DNA of 64,000 nucleotides from CAYXLW01 sp964466055 (GTDB lineage Bacteria > Patescibacteriota > Gracilibacteria > GCA-2401425), in NCBI GenBank assembly GCA_964466055.1, contig CAYXLW010000002.1, positions 224,362-288,361 on the forward strand, read 5' to 3'. The notes below the pieces were generated by a model that did no database searches, was not told where the DNA came from, and saw only the letters and a list, made by a program, of their open reading frames with translations. Every line of letters starts with the position of its first letter. Within the stretch, counting starts at the first letter, position 1. Position numbers and translations under genes: made by a program. This document shows, piece after piece, positions 31,661 through 41,283 of this stretch.

Positions 31661-34600
31661 TTATTTGTTTTTCAAAAATTGGTAAATAGCCACAGCAATT
31701 TCATCTCTTTTCATAAAACTTGCTGGATTTAACTTATTGCCTTCATTTGGAAATAAATTATATTTCTTTGCAATTCCCGCATAAGCATTTACCCACTTAA
31801 TTTCCTCGGGGATATCTGTATAAGAATGATCTATATACTCAGGAAGTAAAAATGTCCTTGAAAGTATAGCTAGAAATTCACCTCTACGTACTCCCTGAGC
31901 AGGTCTAAATGATCCATCTCCATAACCTCTAATAATATTCCTTTCAGATGCTTCTACCATATAAGGAATATACCACTCACCTTCTTTTGCATCCCAAAAT
32001 TTCCCGTTATTCTTTTTACTTTTATCAACTTCTATTCTCGCCACATTAAGAACAAACTTTGACGCTTCAGCTCTATTAACTCCATTATCTCCTCTAAAAG
32101 TTTTATCAGGAAACCCTCCAATTATCCCTATTTGATATAAATATGCTGCAGATTGTCCTTCAAGTGAACTTATATCTTTATCTTTAAAGGGAGAAGTTGA
32201 TGGTGCTGTTACAATATCATTTTCATATCCAGCAGGAGGCTCTGAATAAACATAGTTATCATCATCAACATAAAAATCATTACTACTATCAGTTTCATCG
32301 TTATATGGTGAATAAATAATGCGTTTAACACGTGAAACATCTCCTTCATAATTTTTTGTACGAAGCCAAAAAGTATGAGTTTTATCTAAGGGAAGAGAAA
32401 ATTTATTAGAAATATTTTCTTTTGTTGCATATGATCCAATTTTTGATATCTCATCTACTTCATTATAAGATAAATCTCCTGTATAAAAACCAAGCTGATA
32501 TTGCTCTGTCCCATAAGGAACACTCCATGTAAACTCAAAGTAACTAGGAGATGAATTTGCTTTAATAAAATTATAACTTAATTCAGGTGTCTGTTTTGAA
32601 TACTCTTCATCATAATTCGAATCAAATGCTTCGTTTTTATAAACCACATTACTTCTATATACCGTACCACTAGAATCTTTAAAAAATAGAAGCATTGGAT
32701 TCGTTCCATAGCTTGAACTCACACCAAACCCATCGCCAAATGAATCTGTTTTATACTTTTTTCCTTTTTCTAAATATTTATATCTAAATTCTCTAGGACT
32801 GTATTTTGTTGATTCTAAATTTAACGGATTGGATGTAGAGTAGTATCCTAAACTATAAGAAATAAATTCTTTTTCATTGTTAGACCAAGCAAAATCAATT
32901 CTGTTTCTTGAATTTTTGAAGATTTTAAGATCTGTTACAGCAACAGGAATATCGGCCAATGATATAAAATCTTGATCGTTAAAATTAGGGTAAAGCTTAG
33001 ACACAACATTACTATTTTCAGATTTATTTCCTTTATAGTCCATATATCTAACAACATATGAATTGTTTGTGTTATATAGTTTGAATTTTTCTGCATGTCC
33101 TGGATATTTTGTTATAGATACAGATTCTCCAACACAATCATATTTATTAAAACTATCATAACTACATCCATTGAATTGCGTATTTCTATCATTAGTTGTT
33201 CCTGTATAAAAGGTAATAGAATATTTACTCACATTAGTAGGGGCAGTCCATTGCAATTCATTTCCAACTAATCTAAGATCTTTAATATAAGGTAGCTCAC
33301 TTGCGTCTATTTTTTTAATTTCAAAAATATTATCCGAAATATCAGAAGCTATCATTTGATCATTCTGACCATAAACCCGAACCTCCATCAAATATCTTCC
33401 AGTATTCCAGCCTTCAGTACGGAAATATTTCCCATAGATAGCATCGGAACTATAAACTCTTAGACTTTTATATAATGCGTCTTCAGATTTTTTGTCGCTA
33501 TTTTTAATAGAGTTTACCGTTTCAAAATCACTTACTTTCAAAACACGAAAATCAACGTACTTAATTTCCAAATTTTCTTGTTTAGTAATGTTAGCCTTTG
33601 CTGTAAATCCATCGTTATAAGTGTTGCCAAATAATTCACCGCCGTTGGGATAGGTTACCCGAGTAGTTGCATTTGAAATAGCGACACATGCTCCGTCATA
33701 ACAACCGTTAGGACATTCATATGATACCTCTGCATGAAAATTTCCATTTTGACAACTAAATTCAAATAATTTTTTACTATTGTCTCCGCCACCGAAACCA
33801 TTTTGTCTATTATGATCTTTTTCACAAATATCCCATTCATTACGATTTTCATATCCGATGCTAGCACTAGGATCATAACCTACAGTATAACCTTTCTTGT
33901 AATAATCCTTGCCTCCATCAGTATCTGTACAAGTATGAGATACCCCACCTGCAATAGTCATTATATTCCCATTCATAGGAAAATTTCCTGTAATTTTAAC
34001 AGTGTTACCATTAATATCCTCAGCTTTAACATTATCACTAGAATCAATTGAAAAATAGAAATTATTAGCAATATTAGCATTATTGCTTACATCTCCCTTA
34101 AGAATTATATTTCTAGTGGTCCCTTCATTAATTATTAAATTAAGATTATTAAATACTACCTTCCCGTTATACAATGTCTTCTCACTACCAATTCGTATAT
34201 TCGCTGAATCATATAGATATAGTTTATCTACATCAGAATCACTAGAAATTCCTTTTCTAGAAATATTGATTTCATTTACTTTAATATTACCACTACCTCC
34301 TGTAACTGATAGTTCAAATTTCATAAAAGCAACACCTTTTGCACCTTTTGATAATATTTGTGATGGAGTCTGAGAACTACTTTTACTAATAATTAGAGTT
34401 GGCTCAGTTATGGTTAGAGTGTTTCCTGCAACAGGAACTCCCACTACATTTATTGTATTATTCGATGTAACTTCTTTAGCTTGTATTGACGTTATTTTGA
34501 AAGATATAGTATCTCCTCTATTTGCACCACTTTTTATATCACCTCTTAAAATAAGAGTTAAAATTCTCCCTTTTTCTACAACAAACTTATCATTAAAAGT

Positions 34601-36061
34601 TACAGTATCTGAAGGACCTGATAATATTACACCATTTTCATTATTTACTAGCTCTAAATTTGATATATCTTTAATAGATATGCTACCACTTTTTAATAAA
34701 CTAATTTTTTCTACAATTATGTCAGAATTATTTGCTTCAAATTTAAATTTAGCTAATGTTACATCATTTCTATCTTTAGAAATATTTCCTGAAGGTGAAT
34801 CTGATGAAAGAGAAACTGACAGATAGGAATTTACTGGAGTAGTTCCTGAATATCTAAGAGTATTCCCATTAAGAGTTGAACTTGAAACATTCCCAACCCA
34901 TTTAACTTGAGTATTTGTATCATTCCATATAAAACCACCTTGATTTACAAAACCATTTGCTGATGATCCTAGATCAATACTTACCGTTAGTAAAGAATCT
35001 GTTCCTGCCATACCACTTATAAGTGACACTGTATCAACCACAACAGAAAATGTTTTACTTGTACCTTGTAAAATTTCTATTCCAGGATAATTTGTCCCAT
35101 TTGGAGAAAAAATAACAGTTGCTGAACTTGAGTTATAAACTGCGATTGTTCCTTGTGCCACTGTTGTACCTCCTTCTTTTAAATAGGCAGTTTTCCCATT
35201 TGCTGAATAATTAATATGACCATCGGATACAAAATCTATTTTAATTTTATCTACAAATGGACTGATTACTACTTTTTCTTGGCTATCTGCAGAAACTACA
35301 AATTTAAATAATTCATCATTTACAGAAACAGTTCTAGAACCACTTGGTGAACTAGAAGAAAGAGAAAGAATTGGCTTTGTTTCATGTACATGCATTTTTT
35401 TAGTATTTTGACTAGATTCAGGAGAAATATAAAGACTAGCACTATTTGCATTATTTGGCTCAAACATTTCTCCTGAACTTTGACCAACTGCTTCAAAATC
35501 TGAATCCGAATCTATCACAAATTTTACAAATCCCCCTGACGTCGCACCTCCTGATATGCTATTAATAGTTGCATATACAGTAACTGTTGAGTCATCATCT
35601 TTTGGTATAAAGAAATCTAATCCTGAGAATTTAGCCTTACCTGAAGTTAAATACCCCTTCTTTGTTTCAATAGCACCATCTGAATTTGTATATTCAATTT
35701 TTAAAGAAATAACATTGTTATCCCATGCACCTGTTTCAGGTAACGCATTAAGATTATTAATAGCAAGTTTTGTTACTTGGAATGCTTCACCTGTTGAAGT
35801 AAATCTAAATTTTGAAATTTCAACATCTGACTTTCCTGCAACAATAATATCTTCTTTTGGAGTATCTGGACTTACTTCGACAGTTAACGAAGATCCTGAA
35901 ACTAACTGAATTCCATTTATCTGGATATCACTACTGCTGCCAGAATTTAAAGAGAATCCTTCAGCTGAAGTAATAAATCCAAAAGTTAAAAGCATAAACG
36001 AAAATAGCCAAATCATTAATGATGGGATTCTAATTTTTTGGAACAAATTAGCGAGTTTCAT
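31661..36061 (-). CDS. Giant S-layer-homology surface protein, 1466 aa
   Basis: Exported protein (signal peptide about 1-33, ending TSAEG) built from modules. The first part (about 35-720) has at least three related beta-sandwich repeats. Each carries a phrase like ISKFRFTSTGEAFQVTKLAIN, LAKFKFEANNSDIIVEKISL or FMKFELSVTGGSGNIKVNEI, followed by an ILKGDV or ILRGDI strand. A Cys-rich segment near 740-800 (CQNGNFHAEVSYECPNGC) resembles the Cys repeats of the neighbouring 519-residue protein. Ig- and fibronectin-like segments follow. Three SLH domains close the protein (about 1285-1466; FPDKTFRGDNGVNRAEASKF, GYGDGSFRPAQGVRRGEF, LNPASFMKRDEIAVAIYQF), which normally bind wall polymer. It follows the sigma/anti-sigma pair on the same strand. 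Confidence 0.88.
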   Translation of the reverse strand: MKLANLFQKIRIPSLMIWLFSFMLLTFGFITSAEGFSLNSGSSSDIQINGIQLVSGSSLTVEVSPDTPKEDIIVAGKSDVEISKFRFTSTGEAFQVTKLAINNLNALPETGAWDNNVISLKIEYTNSDGAIETKKGYLTSGKAKFSGLDFFIPKDDDSTVTVYATINSISGGATSGGFVKFVIDSDSDFEAVGQSSGEMFEPNNANSASLYISPESSQNTKKMHVHETKPILSLSSSSPSGSRTVSVNDELFKFVVSADSQEKVVISPFVDKIKIDFVSDGHINYSANGKTAYLKEGGTTVAQGTIAVYNSSSATVIFSPNGTNYPGIEILQGTSKTFSVVVDTVSLISGMAGTDSLLTVSIDLGSSANGFVNQGGFIWNDTNTQVKWVGNVSSSTLNGNTLRYSGTTPVNSYLSVSLSSDSPSGNISKDRNDVTLAKFKFEANNSDIIVEKISLLKSGSISIKDISNLELVNNENGVILSGPSDTVTFNDKFVVEKGRILTLILRGDIKSGANRGDTISFKITSIQAKEVTSNNTINVVGVPVAGNTLTITEPTLIISKSSSQTPSQILSKGAKGVAFMKFELSVTGGSGNIKVNEINISRKGISSDSDVDKLYLYDSANIRIGSEKTLYNGKVVFNNLNLIINEGTTRNIILKGDVSNNANIANNFYFSIDSSDNVKAEDINGNTVKITGNFPMNGNIMTIAGGVSHTCTDTDGGKDYYKKGYTVGYDPSASIGYENRNEWDICEKDHNRQNGFGGGDNSKKLFEFSCQNGNFHAEVSYECPNGCYDGACVAISNATTRVTYPNGGELFGNTYNDGFTAKANITKQENLEIKYVDFRVLKVSDFETVNSIKNSDKKSEDALYKSLRVYSSDAIYGKYFRTEGWNTGRYLMEVRVYGQNDQMIASDISDNIFEIKKIDASELPYIKDLRLVGNELQWTAPTNVSKYSITFYTGTTNDRNTQFNGCSYDSFNKYDCVGESVSITKYPGHAEKFKLYNTNNSYVVRYMDYKGNKSENSNVVSKLYPNFNDQDFISLADIPVAVTDLKIFKNSRNRIDFAWSNNEKEFISYSLGYYSTSNPLNLESTKYSPREFRYKYLEKGKKYKTDSFGDGFGVSSSYGTNPMLLFFKDSSGTVYRSNVVYKNEAFDSNYDEEYSKQTPELSYNFIKANSSPSYFEFTWSVPYGTEQYQLGFYTGDLSYNEVDEISKIGSYATKENISNKFSLPLDKTHTFWLRTKNYEGDVSRVKRIIYSPYNDETDSSNDFYVDDDNYVYSEPPAGYENDIVTAPSTSPFKDKDISSLEGQSAAYLYQIGIIGGFPDKTFRGDNGVNRAEASKFVLNVARIEVDKSKKNNGKFWDAKEGEWYIPYMVEASERNIIRGYGDGSFRPAQGVRRGEFLAILSRTFLLPEYIDHSYTDIPEEIKWVNAYAGIAKKYNLFPNEGNKLNPASFMKRDEIAVAIYQFLKNK

Positions 36062-36148
36062 GATAAAAATAATTAAGATTTAAAATATAATTTATACGGT
36101 TCAAAAATAATAACAATAGTTTTTATAAAATATTACAAGTTTTTTTGT

Positions 36149-37708
36149 TTAATCACATCTTCCGTTAATACAGTCATTAGTACAAGTCTCTATTTCCAAC
36201 CAATCTTGAGGCTCATCCCAGTTGAATTGAGTACATTTTTCTAATTTTAATCCATTACATCTCATTTCTCCTATTTTACATGATTTATAATCATCTATAG
36301 GGTTACTTTCTAAACATTCTCCATTAGAACACCCATCTTTACAAGTTTCGAATTTAAACCAATTGGCAGTTTCATCCCAATTAAATTGCTCACATTTTTC
36401 AACAAATTGAGCATTACAACGTTTTTCTCCAATTTTACAAATTAACAGATTATTTATAATAGGATTTGTTTTACATTCTCCATTTTCACAGCTATTACCT
36501 GACATACAAGTTGTAATCTTCTTCCAAATAAGACAATTATTTTCATCATATTCACACACATCTACTGAATTACCGTTACATTTTTTTTCTCCTTTATTGC
36601 AAGTAGTATTAATGCATAACAACTGTAGTTGTATTTTTAAACTATTATTATTTTCATTTTTCTCAACAACTTGATTTAAATAATCAATACTAGCAACAAC
36701 ATCAAATATTTCATTATTTTCATATTCATGAGAAAAAGCTATTTTTTTAGTATCTCCTATGAACATGCCATATATTTCTTTTGAGTCAGATTTCATATCA
36801 CCCCAGTTTACATCAATAGAAAAATTACCAGCATCTTCTTCTCCAATATTTTTAATGTAGACAAAGAACATTGAAGATTCATTTTCTTGTTGAATTTTTT
36901 CTACTAATAAATCTGGGAATTTTTTTATACTTGTCACCTTTATATCCTTGAAATCATTTTCATTTTTTAATACAACTTTCCCCAAGTCTTCAAAATCATT
37001 AATTTGATTTTTTACAATAACAATTGAATCTTTATTATTAAGATCAGAATCATTATTAAGAGTAGAATCCTTTTCTTCTTCCAATTTTACTATAACCTTA
37101 TTAAGACTTTCTTTTTGTTTTTCAGAACTTTCATGAAATTTATTTTGAATCTCTTCTCTTTTTTCTTCATCTTGAATATTCTGAGCTAATACCAAGGCTT
37201 TATTTGTATTTTGGGCAATTTCCTCTAGTGTTTTTGAATTTACTATATCCTTTTCAAGTAAAACTTCTAATTCTTCACGCCTTCTTTCTGCAAATTTTAA
37301 GTATTTTTCAGCTTTTTCTGTATCAGAATAAGCAGAAGCAAGTTCTATAGATTCGATCACCTTTTTAATAAAGAACAAATTGCTCTCATGTGTGACACTA
37401 GGAGATTTATAAGCATATGTTGAAGTTGTTACAACAATGAGTATAAAAGCTAATGATATCCTTATCAAATTATTGAATAGTATATAAATTTCTTTCCATA
37501 TCCATGAAAAAATGTTTTTATAAAAATTTATAAAATATTTTTTTAGAGATAAATAATAACTCTCCTCTAAAAAGAATTTATCTAGTAATCTTTGTAAAAG
37601 AGTTAATTTAAAAGAAGGGGCTGGCTTCTGCTCATCAAATTTCTTCTCTAACAAATTTTCAATTAGTGCTTTTTCTTTATCCGAAAATATTAATTTTTCT
37701 TGTGACAT
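36149..37708 (-). CDS. Probable membrane anti-sigma/sensor protein with extracellular Cys-rich repeats, 519 aa
   Basis: Single-pass protein: a cytoplasmic part of about 75 residues, a membrane helix (LIRISLAFILIVVTTSTYAY, about 80-100) and a long outside region. The helix is followed by ESNLFFIKKVIESIELASAYSDTEKAEKYLKFAERRREELEVL. This resembles the DUF5667-type domain often found next to ECF sigma factors, where the cytoplasmic part acts as anti-sigma. Further out lies a CARDB-like domain (MFFVYIKNIGEEDAGNFSIDVNWGD, about 275-355). Three six-Cys repeats of about 45 residues follow (CNKGEKKCNGN, CKIGEKRCNAQ, CKIGEMRCNGL; about 370-519). It sits 61 bases behind the sigma-factor gene. The anti-sigma role is inferred from position and topology; the N-terminus has no zinc motif. 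Confidence 0.7.
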   Translation of the reverse strand: MSQEKLIFSDKEKALIENLLEKKFDEQKPAPSFKLTLLQRLLDKFFLEESYYLSLKKYFINFYKNIFSWIWKEIYILFNNLIRISLAFILIVVTTSTYAYKSPSVTHESNLFFIKKVIESIELASAYSDTEKAEKYLKFAERRREELEVLLEKDIVNSKTLEEIAQNTNKALVLAQNIQDEEKREEIQNKFHESSEKQKESLNKVIVKLEEEKDSTLNNDSDLNNKDSIVIVKNQINDFEDLGKVVLKNENDFKDIKVTSIKKFPDLLVEKIQQENESSMFFVYIKNIGEEDAGNFSIDVNWGDMKSDSKEIYGMFIGDTKKIAFSHEYENNEIFDVVASIDYLNQVVEKNENNNSLKIQLQLLCINTTCNKGEKKCNGNSVDVCEYDENNCLIWKKITTCMSGNSCENGECKTNPIINNLLICKIGEKRCNAQFVEKCEQFNWDETANWFKFETCKDGCSNGECLESNPIDDYKSCKIGEMRCNGLKLEKCTQFNWDEPQDWLEIETCTNDCINGRCD

Positions 37709-37769
37709 AAAATATTAATTTTTTGTTAACATTAGTAACAACAAAATCTCCAAGAAAATATTACATTAT

Positions 37770-38393
37770 TTATTCCTCTAAACTCGATAATGATGTTTTG
37801 AATCTTTTTATTGAACGATGAATCATTACATTAATATTTTGCTCTGTAACACCTAAAATTCTAGCAATCTCTTTGTGTGACAAATCTTTTGTAAGTTTAA
37901 GCCCCCATAAATCTTGATAATTTTCAGGCAATTTATGAATTATTTCCCAAAGTCGTTCACCCATTATTTCTTCATCTAATTTAGTGCAGTCAAAATCTTC
38001 TCTTGGTTCGTTATTTCCTATAACATCATCGATATTCTCGATTATGGTATTATTATTTTTTCTGTATTGATTTATAAGTATATTCCTAGCAATTTTAAAA
38101 ATCCAAGCTTCAATAGGAACTCCTGCATCTTTGAAATTATTTAAATTAACAAAAATTTTCTCAAAAGTATCAGATGTTAAATCTTCACTTAATCTTTGAT
38201 CTCGTGTTCGAAAGTGAAAAAATTTATATATTTTATCAAAAAGCCTATCATAAAGAATAGCAAAATATTCAGGGTCCTTTTGTGCAAGTCTTGCAATATC
38301 GTTATTTGAAAGAGAGTTCAGACTACTATCCTCTGAAATTAAAAATTTTAAATAAGAAAATATTTTAATAATCATTAAACTAAAATCACACAT
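37770..38393 (-). CDS. ECF-type RNA polymerase sigma factor
   Basis: 207-residue sigma-70 family protein with only regions 2 and 4. Region 2: DPEYFAILYDRLFDKIYKFF, LSEDLTSDTFEKIFVNLNNF and EAWIFKIARNILINQYRK (core binding and -10 recognition). Region 4: LPENYQDLWGLKLTKDLSHKEIARILGVTEQNINVMIHRSIKRFK (helix-turn-helix for -35 recognition). The first roughly 25 residues are hydrophobic and unlike the family, so the true start may be internal, near SLNSLSNNDIARLAQKD. It heads a run of minus-strand genes for exported proteins. A perfect inverted repeat at 38404-38422 lies just upstream of its start and may be an operator or promoter part. Confidence 0.9.
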   Translation of the reverse strand: MCDFSLMIIKIFSYLKFLISEDSSLNSLSNNDIARLAQKDPEYFAILYDRLFDKIYKFFHFRTRDQRLSEDLTSDTFEKIFVNLNNFKDAGVPIEAWIFKIARNILINQYRKNNNTIIENIDDVIGNNEPREDFDCTKLDEEIMGERLWEIIHKLPENYQDLWGLKLTKDLSHKEIARILGVTEQNINVMIHRSIKRFKTSLSSLEE

Positions 38394-38403
38394 AATACCT
38401 GCT

Positions 38404-38422
38404 ATGTATTTGTTAAATACAT
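38404..38422 (-). promoter_or_regulatory. Inverted repeat upstream of the ECF sigma gene
   Basis: ATGTATTT, a GTT spacer, then AAATACAT: a perfect 8-bp-arm dyad starting 11 bases upstream of the sigma-factor ATG. The position suits an operator or an autoregulated site. AT-rich dyads can arise by chance, so confidence is modest. Confidence 0.4.
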
Positions 38423-38563
38423 GTAAATATGCCCCTAAAAAAATATTGTATATATAGATAAAATGTACTTAAAAAGTTGTTTCAACGCTTCGGAGTTTAC
38501 AAATATCAAAAATAAAGTCAAAATCTTTTTAAGAAGATATAGTTATTTATTTATATAAAAATA

Positions 38564-40645
38564 ATGGATTCTTTACAAAGAAAAATCATTACTACAATAC
38601 TTTTCTTAACTCCCTTAGTATTTTTCACTTCTTTAAACCAAATTTTCGAAATAGGAAAATTGTTCATTTTGAGCATTTTATTATTTCTTCTTTCTCTAAC
38701 ATTTATATCAAAGAAAGAAAAAATTAATATTCATCCTATTTTATATATTATTGGAACATACGTTTTTTTTGTTTTTCTTAGCACTATTCTTTCAAATCAA
38801 ATACCTTTAAGTTTTTGGGGAAGTATGGAAAGACATCAAGGATTTATGACTCTCGTTTTATCAATCATATTTTTATTATTTCTTATTTCTCAAAAAGACT
38901 TTACTCAAAACATAAGTAGACATCTAAAGTATATTATAATTTCAAGCACTGCTGTTTGTATTTTAGCCTTATTACAAAAGTTTAATTTAGATTCCTTTCT
39001 TTGGAATAAACAAGATTTTTTAGGTAGAGTTTTTTCAACGATGGGACATCCAAATTTTTTAGGACAATTTTTAGTTTTAATTATCCCTTTAATACTTTTT
39101 TATTTATTTAAATCAAAAGAATTAATAAAACGTATACTATATTCATCGCTCTTAATTCTTCATATTTATATTCTTTTTTTAACAGGGAGTAGAGCCTCTT
39201 TTATTGCTCTTTATTTTTCGATTGTTCTGTTTTTTGTTTTATATTTTTTAAAAAGTAATAGACAGAAAATATTAGCCATAATTTTAAGTGTTTTTGTTCC
39301 TATAATTTTTGTTTTATCTGTAAATATTTTTAGTAATCTAAGCGTTGTAAAAAACACTCCATTACTGCAAAGGTTAGTTGTTAGTGAAGATAACAACAGA
39401 TCAATTTTTACAAGATTAAATTTATGGGGAGAGGGAATAAAGGCTATAAAAGAAAAGCCAATTATTGGCTATGGCCCTGAATCTCAAATGATAGAAATGG
39501 GTAAATATATGAACAAATATCTTCTAAAATTAGAATCCATAAACACAATCCCTGACAGACTACATAATGAATTCTTAGATTCATTGTTTATTGCAGGGTT
39601 TTTAGGAACCGCTACTTATTATTTATTTATAATATTTTTATCTTACTATGCCTTTAAATATTTAAAGGCAAACGGAGAACATAAAAACATTATTATTGTT
39701 TCCCTGTGCTCAATTTTAGCTTACACAGTTTCTAATTTTTTTGGATTCCCAGCTATAACCCATTTAATTTATTTTTGGTTTTTTGTAGCGATAATCATCA
39801 GTATTACTTCAATAGGAAAAGAACAACAAGTTCCTAAGGTTATTTTTGTGATAATTTCTATTCTTCTTTTAGGAAACGCTATATTTGTTTCAAAAGAAGT
39901 GTATGCAAATTATTTATTTAAAAATGCTAGAAACAATATTGAAAATGATTCATTTGATGAGGCTCACTATGATTTAGAGAAAGTTTATAATACTAGTAAT
40001 TATTTTGAATATTCTTTGTATTACATAAATAATATTATAAACACAGATAATCCTGAACTTTTTGAAAATGGATTAAAAGTTTTGGACGACTTAAAAAAGA
40101 AAATTCCTCACTTTACAGATATATATCTTTTAGAAGGAAGATTATATTCGAGATTTGGACTTTTTGATGAAGCTAATAAGTCATTCAAATTGGCTTCTGA
40201 ATACTCTCCATTTAATACAAAAGTATGGAGTGATTGGGGAACAAATCTTTATAATCAGGAAAAATACAGACAAGCTAATCAGAAATTTGAACATCTACTT
40301 TCGATTGTTCCTAGTTATTGGGATGAAAATACTTTGAATTCTGATTATGAAAAAAATCAGGCTAGAATTTTCTTTAAGCATAACAACGATTTTAGACTGA
40401 ACTTTCTGTATTTATCTCGTTCTTATTTCCAAATTGATAACAGTGAGCAAGCACTCTATTATCTGCAGTTTGCTAACCTGAAAAGCATGGATACTTTAAC
40501 TACTTATGGTGTTATTTTTGGGAATATGGGAGATTATGAAAAAGCTCTTTCTTATTATAAAAAGGCATTAGAACTTGATAGAAATAATTCTCACATTTCA
40601 GGAATTATTGATCAACTAAATAAAACAATAAGTGAATCAAAATAA
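38564..40645 (+). CDS. O-antigen ligase/polymerase-like membrane protein with C-terminal TPRs
   Basis: Polytopic membrane protein (about 11-12 helices in residues 1-440) of the Wzy/WaaL O-antigen ligase family, which joins or polymerises lipid-linked glycans on the outer face. The conserved large periplasmic-type loop is visible as KPIIGYGPESQMIEMGKYMN and DRLHNEFLDSLFIAGFLGTATY, with the expected Arg and His. GSRASFIALYFS is the typical preceding helix. The last 200 residues are tetratricopeptide repeats (for example GDYEKALSYYKKALELDRNN near 665), a common fusion in this family. The substrate is unknown; glycosylation of S-layer or pilus proteins is one possibility. It is divergent from the sigma-factor gene and followed by a tRNA gene on the other strand. 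Confidence 0.82.
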   Translation: MDSLQRKIITTILFLTPLVFFTSLNQIFEIGKLFILSILLFLLSLTFISKKEKINIHPILYIIGTYVFFVFLSTILSNQIPLSFWGSMERHQGFMTLVLSIIFLLFLISQKDFTQNISRHLKYIIISSTAVCILALLQKFNLDSFLWNKQDFLGRVFSTMGHPNFLGQFLVLIIPLILFYLFKSKELIKRILYSSLLILHIYILFLTGSRASFIALYFSIVLFFVLYFLKSNRQKILAIILSVFVPIIFVLSVNIFSNLSVVKNTPLLQRLVVSEDNNRSIFTRLNLWGEGIKAIKEKPIIGYGPESQMIEMGKYMNKYLLKLESINTIPDRLHNEFLDSLFIAGFLGTATYYLFIIFLSYYAFKYLKANGEHKNIIIVSLCSILAYTVSNFFGFPAITHLIYFWFFVAIIISITSIGKEQQVPKVIFVIISILLLGNAIFVSKEVYANYLFKNARNNIENDSFDEAHYDLEKVYNTSNYFEYSLYYINNIINTDNPELFENGLKVLDDLKKKIPHFTDIYLLEGRLYSRFGLFDEANKSFKLASEYSPFNTKVWSDWGTNLYNQEKYRQANQKFEHLLSIVPSYWDENTLNSDYEKNQARIFFKHNNDFRLNFLYLSRSYFQIDNSEQALYYLQFANLKSMDTLTTYGVIFGNMGDYEKALSYYKKALELDRNNSHISGIIDQLNKTISESK

Positions 40646-40678
40646 AAAAAACCATTGAGTTAATCAATAGTAATTTTC

Positions 40679-40755
40679 TGGTGGAAGTACCTGGATTTGA
40701 ACCAGGGACCTCAGCATTATCAGTGCTGCGCTCTAACCAACTGAGCTATACTTCC
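40679..40755 (-). tRNA. tRNA-Ile (GAU), CCA encoded
   Basis: On the minus strand the 77-base gene begins GGAAGTATAGCTCAGTTGG and ends TACTTCC plus A and an encoded CCA. The acceptor arms pair fully. The D-loop has GTTGGTTAGAGC, the T-arm GGTTCAAATCC. The anticodon loop is CTGATAA between CAGCA and TGCTG stems, so the anticodon is GAU for isoleucine AUC/AUU. Confidence 0.97.
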
Positions 40756-40837
40756 TTAAAGCCAAGGGATTTTTGCAAAATAGATTGAATAAATCAAGAT
40801 AAATTGTTAAAAATGTATATATAATAAATTTTCTCTA

Positions 40838-41278
40838 ATGCAAAAAGAAAATCCAAACAATGAAAAATTTAAAGCAAATTCTAAATATAAATATGGGGTT
40901 GTTGTTTCCAAATGGTATAAAAAGGAATATACAGAAAAAATGTTAAATGAGGCTTCCGACTGTTTTAAGAAATTTGGAGCTAAATTAGAAAAAATTATTT
41001 GGGTGCCAGGTTCTTATGAACTTCCACTAGGTGCACAAAAACTTATAGACAAAGGATTAGATGCCATTTTAGTATTAGGAGTTGTCATTCGTGGAGAAAC
41101 ATCACATTATGATCATGTATGCAGTACAACATCCAATGGGATTATGAAAGTTTCTTTAGATAATAAAAAGCCTGTTATCTTTGGACTTTTAACTTGCGAA
41201 AATCATAAACAAGTTAAAGAACGTCTAAATAAAGTTGAAGATTGGGTAAGATCTACAATTGAAATATGTGAAATATAA
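40838..41278 (+). CDS. ribH: 6,7-dimethyl-8-ribityllumazine synthase
   Basis: Penultimate enzyme of riboflavin synthesis, joining a four-carbon butanone phosphate to the ribitylamino-pyrimidine. The family motifs are present: GVVVSKWYKKEYTEKML (substrate-site start), VPGSYELPLGAQKL, VLGVVIRGETSHYDHV (with the catalytic His) and VIFGLLTCENHKQVKERL. The length of 146 is slightly short but normal. The ATG at 40838 follows a TATAAT (40820-40825) by 12 bases, leaving almost no leader. No ribA, ribB, ribD or ribE is adjacent, so it is either part of a scattered pathway or used with imported precursors. Confidence 0.92.
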   Translation: MQKENPNNEKFKANSKYKYGVVVSKWYKKEYTEKMLNEASDCFKKFGAKLEKIIWVPGSYELPLGAQKLIDKGLDAILVLGVVIRGETSHYDHVCSTTSNGIMKVSLDNKKPVIFGLLTCENHKQVKERLNKVEDWVRSTIEICEI

Positions 41279-41283
41279 ATCAG

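Noticed and set aside
33655..35909. Several plus- and minus-strand frames inside the 1466-residue gene
   Set aside because: They are shadows of a long, modular, signal-peptide-bearing gene with SLH domains and have Ser/Ile/Phe-skewed composition.
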